Source of the DNA: Paragorgia papillata
Taxonomy: Eukaryota > Cnidaria > Anthozoa > Scleralcyonacea > Coralliidae
Assembly (NCBI GenBank): GCA_035771165.1
Contig: JAWNZC010000348.1
Location: 124,001-188,000, forward strand
Length of the DNA stretch: 64,000 nt
Direction: 5' to 3'
The stretch's first letter is position 1. The number at the start of each line of letters is the position of its first letter. The position numbers and the translations under genes are program-made. This document shows, piece by piece, positions 60,401 to 64,000 of this stretch. The notes under the pieces are model-generated. The model was not told where the DNA came from and did not search any database. It saw only the letters and a program-made list of their open reading frames with translations.

Positions 60401-63400
60401 AGGAAATGAAATTCTACGAAAGATGTTACGTTGTCATTTTAAGTGTTATTTCAAATGCAATCATAAAAAACTGGGGTGAAATTTCGCTGCATTGGCACTT
60501 TAAGAGCACACAATAAAGATTCAGAATGTCTAATACCACATCGCTAGTCACGTGGTCGAGATACTCTTGGAGGACGCACGGAGTAATATATGACGGGAAA
60601 ATAAATAACTTACCATAATAATACAATCTGTACAGTACCAGTCACCCAATGGAATATTATCCAGCTTAGGCTAAAAAAAACAAAAAAAGAAACCAATTTT
60701 TTAAACCAATATATTTCGTATGTTCCACGTTCTACTAAATTTCCTTTGTTTCTTTGAGGGGGAGGAGGACTTCCAATATCCCATACTTTTTACATCTTTA
60801 TTCTATTATTTTGAAATATCTACTCAACGAAATCAACCAATAAGCTATTTGCATGATGACGTTCGATGGTGTTGGGTGACTACAACTACCAGAATGCTTT
60901 GCTAGTATTCTCTATTTGTTATCACTAGAAAACTGGCAAAGCATTCTGGTAGTTGTAGTCACCTAACGCCATTGCACGCTATAGAGCAAATGGTCTATTG
61001 CCATTAGGGACGTTAAGCAAGCTAGGACGACGACGGCAAATAAGTTACTGTATTTAAAAGAAACCATGGATCAGGACATCGTATATTGTATGTTTTATGT
61101 ATTTTGTAAGATCTTTAAAAAGCAGCCATAGCTTCGACAACATGACGTATAATAGATTAACGCCTAAATAAACTAACAACCTTTTGCTGTTCCTTACCAC
61201 AACGTTGTCTTGAAAACGTAAAAACGCTTCAGTTGACGTTGTATGTGCAACGAGAACGGTGTTGGGATTACTCTTGGGACTGCAAATTATTCAACGCTTT
61301 GTTTTGGGTGAAAAATACTATTGTACTTGGGTCGTCGTCGTGACGTTCGCGTTGTGCTTGCTTAAGGTCCCTATTGTCTCTTTTGTCAACTCTGCCAATG
61401 TAGCGAAATATAAGCCGTTTGCCCGCGAAAACTAAATCACATATTCCTTCGTTGCCTCAAAATAACCTATACTTAATGTTGTTTGTTCTTCCAGGATATT
61501 CTTTATAGTAGGCAACGTTTTTGTCTGAAGTTTTGTTTTTGTAACTAACAAACTGTAGTCCATATTAAAATGTACGTTCACACATATGTACACATGTATG
61601 TTAGCCGAGTCCTTAGATACATGTGAAAGGAAGAAACAATCAGTGAACTAATATGTAGGCTAATTAATTGTCTTCGTTCTCTAGCGTAGTTCTTCAGAAT
61701 GTATTATGTGTTGGTCAGCAGAGCTAAATATATAGGTTTTCATCTGACGTCAGGGCGGCCATATTGGTGCACCGAAACAATGAAAAGGCGGCCATATTGG
61801 TGCACCGAAACAATGAAAAGGCGGCCATATTGGTGCACCGAAACAATGAAAAGGCGGCCATACTGGTGCACCGAAACAATGAAAAGGCGGCCATATTGGT
61901 GCACCGAAACAATGAAAAGGCGGCCGTATTGGTGCACAATCCTTACCCTATGGGAATTTAAAAACATTACGTATTGTTTTACCACCCCAATGAGGCCACC
62001 GATCACGTGAGTGAAAACGACCATACATAATTTTTATTTCGACTATACCTGACAGCAGTAAGTGTGGTAGCCACGATCACATCCATCACACAACAACAGA
62101 AGCTCTTCGTTATCTCCTTTACGACACATTTGGCAAAACTAAAAAAAAATAACTCCCGTTTTAATAAAAATAACGGCTCGGCTCAAAAGACTGAAGACGA
62201 AGGAACTTTGAAAGAAATTTCGGTAAATACCGGTATGGTATTACAAATAATTTAATTCGATAAAAAGAAGTGATTAGCTATTAAACCTCCTGCTCGATTT
62301 GAGTCGTTAAGCAAAGTTTTACTAAATGACCCTAATGACTAAATTTACACACCCCTCTTTTTATTGTATTATTTACAAAAACAAGACATGTGTATATAAA
62401 GCAATTACAGAATAAAATAGGAATCGCACCTAAAAACACCAAAATCTTAGGCCCTGGTCAAACGTCGAATTTTTCGTGAGTCGAATTTAATGTAAATTAG
62501 GAAATTATTTTGTTTAAGTTCATTTGCATCGAGTTCGATGAAAAGTTCGACGTTTGACCCGGACCTTAGAATAGCGTACCGTCGAGTTGCTATTTATAGC
62601 ACAAAATGCAAGCAAGCAAATCGAAATTAGGTTTCAAATTATTGCAAATGAGCCATTATCTATTGCAGACAAACATAAATTGTGACGTCATCTCAACGAA
62701 GCGCTATCAACACCACATAATAGAAATACAACCAGAAGTCCAACTCGCGTCGGAACCTTTGAAGTTTATGTCCTCGCGCATGTCGCTTCGCGCATCTTGA
62801 TTCCTCGCCATCCTACGCAATCCTGGCAAGTTCCCCCGGCAGATTTAACCTTCTTTTGAAGGTTCAAACTGCCGGGGGAACTTGCCAGGATTGCGTAGGA
62901 TGGCGAAGGACATTGCGTAGGATCGCGTAGGATGGCGTAGGATGGCGTAAAATATCGCGCCTGCGCATTGAAGAAATGCGGACAAGTTGTCACTCGAGCT
63001 GGACTTCTGGTTGTATTTCTATTCTGTGTCAACACCTAGAGCTATGACGAGTATTTCAAACTTACAACTTTCATGATGGATTTCTCCCAAGCAATACACT
63101 CATTTAACAATGTTAAGCACATGTATAACTGAGACGGAGTGCGACAACCAGATACAGTCTCTCTCCATAACTTCAAGGCAGGTGTAACCACTTCTTCCTT
63201 TTCACTGGCGGGCAAACAATATGAAAAAAAAACACATTTATAATTCACCATAGATAATGGAGGGGAACTGGATAGGAAACTTAAAACGATATTACGAAAC
63301 CGGAAACGATGTTTGCACAACTTGCTATGGTAATTATACGCTTATAATATCATGTTTGCGGGGATTTCTTTTGTTCTCACAGGTCCTACCTCATTATATT

Positions 63401-64000
63401 CATTTTTACTAATCCTACCTCCGTTGATGTCAAACCAGGTCTGATTAGAACTAATCATACCCGGTTTGACGTCAACGGAGGTGTCAACAAAAGAAATTCC
63501 CGCAAACATGATATTACAAAGAATAGCATAAAAAGAGGTGATTAGCTATTACTTATAATAATCAGCTAATGCACTTAACGCGTAGTCCCACATGGCCAGG
63601 ATCAGCTATCACTTAAGTTCAGCCGTGTCTAATGTTAGCCATGTGGGACCACCCGTTAGGTGCATTTGCCCCTTATAAGTGTATAATTACCATAGCAAGT
63701 TGTGCAAACATCGTTTCCGCTTTCGTAAGTTTCCTATCCAGTTCCCCTCATTATCTATGAATCCACATGGTACTCATCTTTTGCAGCTCAAACAAAGCAA
63801 ACAATGTACTACAGGAATGGTTTGGTTCTTTCCAAATGCTAAAAGCGCAGCGTCAGGTATATAATCGCCGCTTAATTAATAGTTTTGCGCGCGAAACCAA
63901 AAGGTAGGTCGGTGAAAATAACGCTGGGTACGAGGTTAAAAGTAAACTTTGTGTATAAATACCTTAAGCTGCCATCCATTTGTCCAGCGTCCTCCATATT
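54401..64000 (-). CDS. BAZ2B: BAZ2A/BAZ2B-like protein, 3' part (PHD finger + bromodomain)
   Basis: Partial: nine exons visible, 284 C-terminal residues. 64000-63963 (cut by window edge), 63204-63066, 62138-62049, 60670-60614, 59151-59083, 58198-57974, 57091-57018, 56931-56850, 54481-54401; phases agree and the stop is TAA at 54401-54403. [20 protein letters not shown]...AWEKSIMKV is the segment that precedes the PHD in BAZ2 proteins. The PHD is [20 protein letters not shown]...HTYCC...WYCTDC (all eight zinc ligands). After a basic linker comes the bromodomain, [18 protein letters not shown]...[14 protein letters not shown]...[20 protein letters not shown]; the Asn of RFN is the acetyl-lysine anchor. 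BAZ2A (TIP5) and BAZ2B are large subunits of ISWI remodellers (NoRC in rDNA silencing). Invertebrates usually have one BAZ2, so A/B assignment is arbitrary. Exon 59151-59083 adds 23 residues not seen in vertebrate BAZ2. Confidence 0.9.
54690..54905. repeat. Palindrome plus 31-bp x 3 tandem repeat
   Basis: 54690-54795: AAACACGAGCAGGAGTGTTT and TTATCAGATTTAAAACC pair with the following GATCTGATAAAACACG and GCGAGTGTTTT. 54819-54905: three near-perfect 31-bp units with TGTTCATTAGTATTCTTTAT. Both lie in the last BAZ2 intron. Confidence 0.7.
55137..56757. repeat. 25-bp minisatellite (about 64 units) inside a dispersed element
   Basis: Units are CAGAGTACAATAGTCTGGYG + TTAGA or CACAGTAAAATAGTCTGGCG + TTAGC. 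It starts with GACGAGTAAAATCGTTTGGC and is bracketed by inverted ends TTAACCCTTTAACGGGCAGG (55100) and TGCCTGCTAAAAGGTTAA (56788-56804). The GTAAAATAG/GCCAC variant occupies both edges and the GTACAATAG/GACAG variant the centre. Rare +4 bp units (GGCGTACGTTAG) occur twice. It lies in the last BAZ2 intron (54482-56849). No leader or cas genes and no unique spacers, so not CRISPR. Confidence 0.95.
57125..57520 (+). pseudogene. LINE 3' end, antisense to BAZ2
   Basis: Plus strand encodes the conserved LINE tail ...[11 protein letters not shown]...[15 protein letters not shown] (one frame shift between) then a stop, a 3' UTR and an A-rich tail of AATAAA-type repeats (57484-57520). 5'-truncated retrotransposon in BAZ2 intron (57092-57973). 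Confidence 0.75.
57786..57920. repeat. Palindromic element
   Basis: AACGTTTTGCACAGGTCTCA and TTATTGCATAGCTCTAGT are answered by ACTAGAGCTATGCGATAA and GGACCTGTGCAAAACGTT. Loop about 25 bp. Its right edge is about 50 bp from the bromodomain exon 58198-57974. Confidence 0.8.
58513..58798. mobile_element. MITE with TACCCTGC ends
   Basis: TACCCTGCCCGTCAGACTCC and CTTTCCGACCTACGC pair with GCGTAGGTCGGAAAG and GGCTCTGACTCGCAGGGTA. 286 bp. The 87-codon open frame inside it has no recognised similarity. BAZ2 intron 58199-59082. Confidence 0.78.
59332..59660. mobile_element. MITE, CAACCTCGTTCCCAG family, with perfect 10-bp TSD
   Basis: Ends CAACCTCGTTCCCAGGGGCT and GGCCCTGGGAACGAGGTTG, then AATTAGGAGGG / CCCTCCTAATT. 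The flanks are an exact duplication, CCCTGCAAAC, at 59322-59331 and 59661-59670. A 10-bp TSD suggests a Mutator-like (MULE) origin. BAZ2 intron 59152-60613. Confidence 0.88.
60029..60504. mobile_element. Long fold-back element, copy 2
   Basis: Near-identical to 36737-37250, ends AAGTGCCAATGCAGCGAAAT and ATTTCGCTGCATTGGCACTT. It lacks about 12 bp present in the centre of copy 1 (after CATGTATGT). Low divergence implies recent activity. Confidence 0.87.
60870..60965. repeat. Short palindrome
   Basis: GACTACAACTACCAGAATGC then TTTGC, answered by GCAAA and GCATTCTGGTAGTTGTAGTC; loop about 35 bp. BAZ2 intron 60671-62048. Confidence 0.8.
61005..61373. mobile_element. MITE with TAGGGACGTTAAGCAAGC ends
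   Basis: TAGGGACGTTAAGCAAGC with GACGACGACGGC at the left; GTCGTCGTCGTGACG and GCTTGCTTAAGGTCCCTA at the right. 369 bp, non-coding, BAZ2 intron. Confidence 0.8.
61736..62020. mobile_element. MITE with GTTTTCA ends, copy 3, with internal 33-bp x 6 array
   Basis: Same family as 35579-35746 and 53070-53241 (GTTTTCATCTGACGTCAGGG at left, CCGATCACGTGAGTGAAAAC at right). The GGCGGCCATATTGGTG module plus spacer (33 bp) is repeated six times from 61754 to about 61940. Open frames in the array are artefacts. It ends 30 bp from the PHD exon 62138-62049. Confidence 0.88.
62449..62568. mobile_element. 120-bp palindromic MITE
   Basis: TTAGGCCCTGGTCAAACGTC then GAATTTTTC, answered by GAAAAGTTCGACGTTTGACC and CGGACCTTA. 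A TTA/TAA-like target is possible. BAZ2 intron 62139-63065. Confidence 0.8.
62700..63025. repeat. Fold-back element related to the ends of the 2.4 kb element
   Basis: Outer arms AATACAACCAGAAGTCCAAC and complement (AACCAGAAGTCCAACTC is shared with 11140-11156). The inner arm CATCCTACGCAATCCTGGCA then AGTTCCCCCGGCAG has its complement after a 30-bp loop. A CGTAGGATGG iteration follows. Confidence 0.78.
63240..63765. repeat. Nested palindromes in BAZ2 intron
   Basis: Outer arms 63248-63350 and 63672-63755 (AACGATGTTTGCACAACTTG and complement). Inner pairs: GGGATTTCTTTTGTT...CCTCCGTTGATGTC with complement, and a separate TAGTCCCACATGGCCA / TGGCTAACATGTGGGAC-like pair near 63581-63650. No coding potential. 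Confidence 0.7.

Noticed and set aside
61699..62024. Tandem-repeat proteins of 65-103 codons
   Set aside because: The 33-bp module of a MITE, open in several frames because 33 is divisible by three.

Overview
This is a 64 kb stretch of AT-rich, intron-rich animal nuclear DNA with five protein-coding genes in a dense background of short inverted-repeat transposons, fold-back elements, SINEs, LINE remnants and tandem repeats. Gene content (ACBD5, SPO16, PHF14, a BAZ2-type remodeller subunit), GT-AG introns at vertebrate-like positions, a 5S-rRNA-derived SINE and a very rich MITE complement suggest a non-vertebrate metazoan. My best guess is a cnidarian, possibly an anthozoan; this is inference from style, not proof. 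No bacterial, organellar or viral genes were seen.

Layout. 1-2.3 kb: 5' flank. 2.3-11.0 kb (+): ACBD5, ten exons reconstructed, encoding an acyl-CoA-binding, VAP-binding, tail-anchored peroxisomal protein. 11.1-13.5 kb: a 2.4 kb fold-back element. 13.5-16.5 kb: palindromes and anonymous DNA. 16.5-19.5 kb (-): SPO16, six exons, the meiotic ERCC1-like partner of SHOC1. 19.5-22.9 kb (-): a CR1/L2-like LINE broken by three later insertions, two of which can be excised in silico to restore the reading frame exactly. 23.9-25.1 kb (-): an intronless gene combining a ParB-like N-terminus with two C2H2 fingers. 27.0-52.7 kb (-): PHF14, 26 exons across 25.7 kb with three PHD modules. 54.4-64.0 kb (-): the 3' part of a BAZ2A/BAZ2B-like gene with PHD finger and bromodomain; it runs off the right edge.

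The genes do not form an operon. Two of them, PHF14 and BAZ2, are chromatin readers, and their start and end lie 1.7 kb apart on the same strand.

The most notable structures are: (i) two different MITE families in which one copy has turned an internal module into a minisatellite (25 bp x about 64 at 55.1-56.8 kb; 33 bp x 6 at 61.75-61.94 kb) while sister copies in the same window carry one or two modules; (ii) multi-level nested insertions dated by intact target-site duplications; (iii) a MITE-like palindrome that supplies the last codons of PHF14; (iv) dispersed hammerhead-ribozyme-like cores; (v) a SPO16 that keeps a C-terminal helix-hairpin-helix; (vi) the ParB-like/C2H2 gene. Exon boundaries were read by eye from splice sites, phase and family similarity, and need transcript support.
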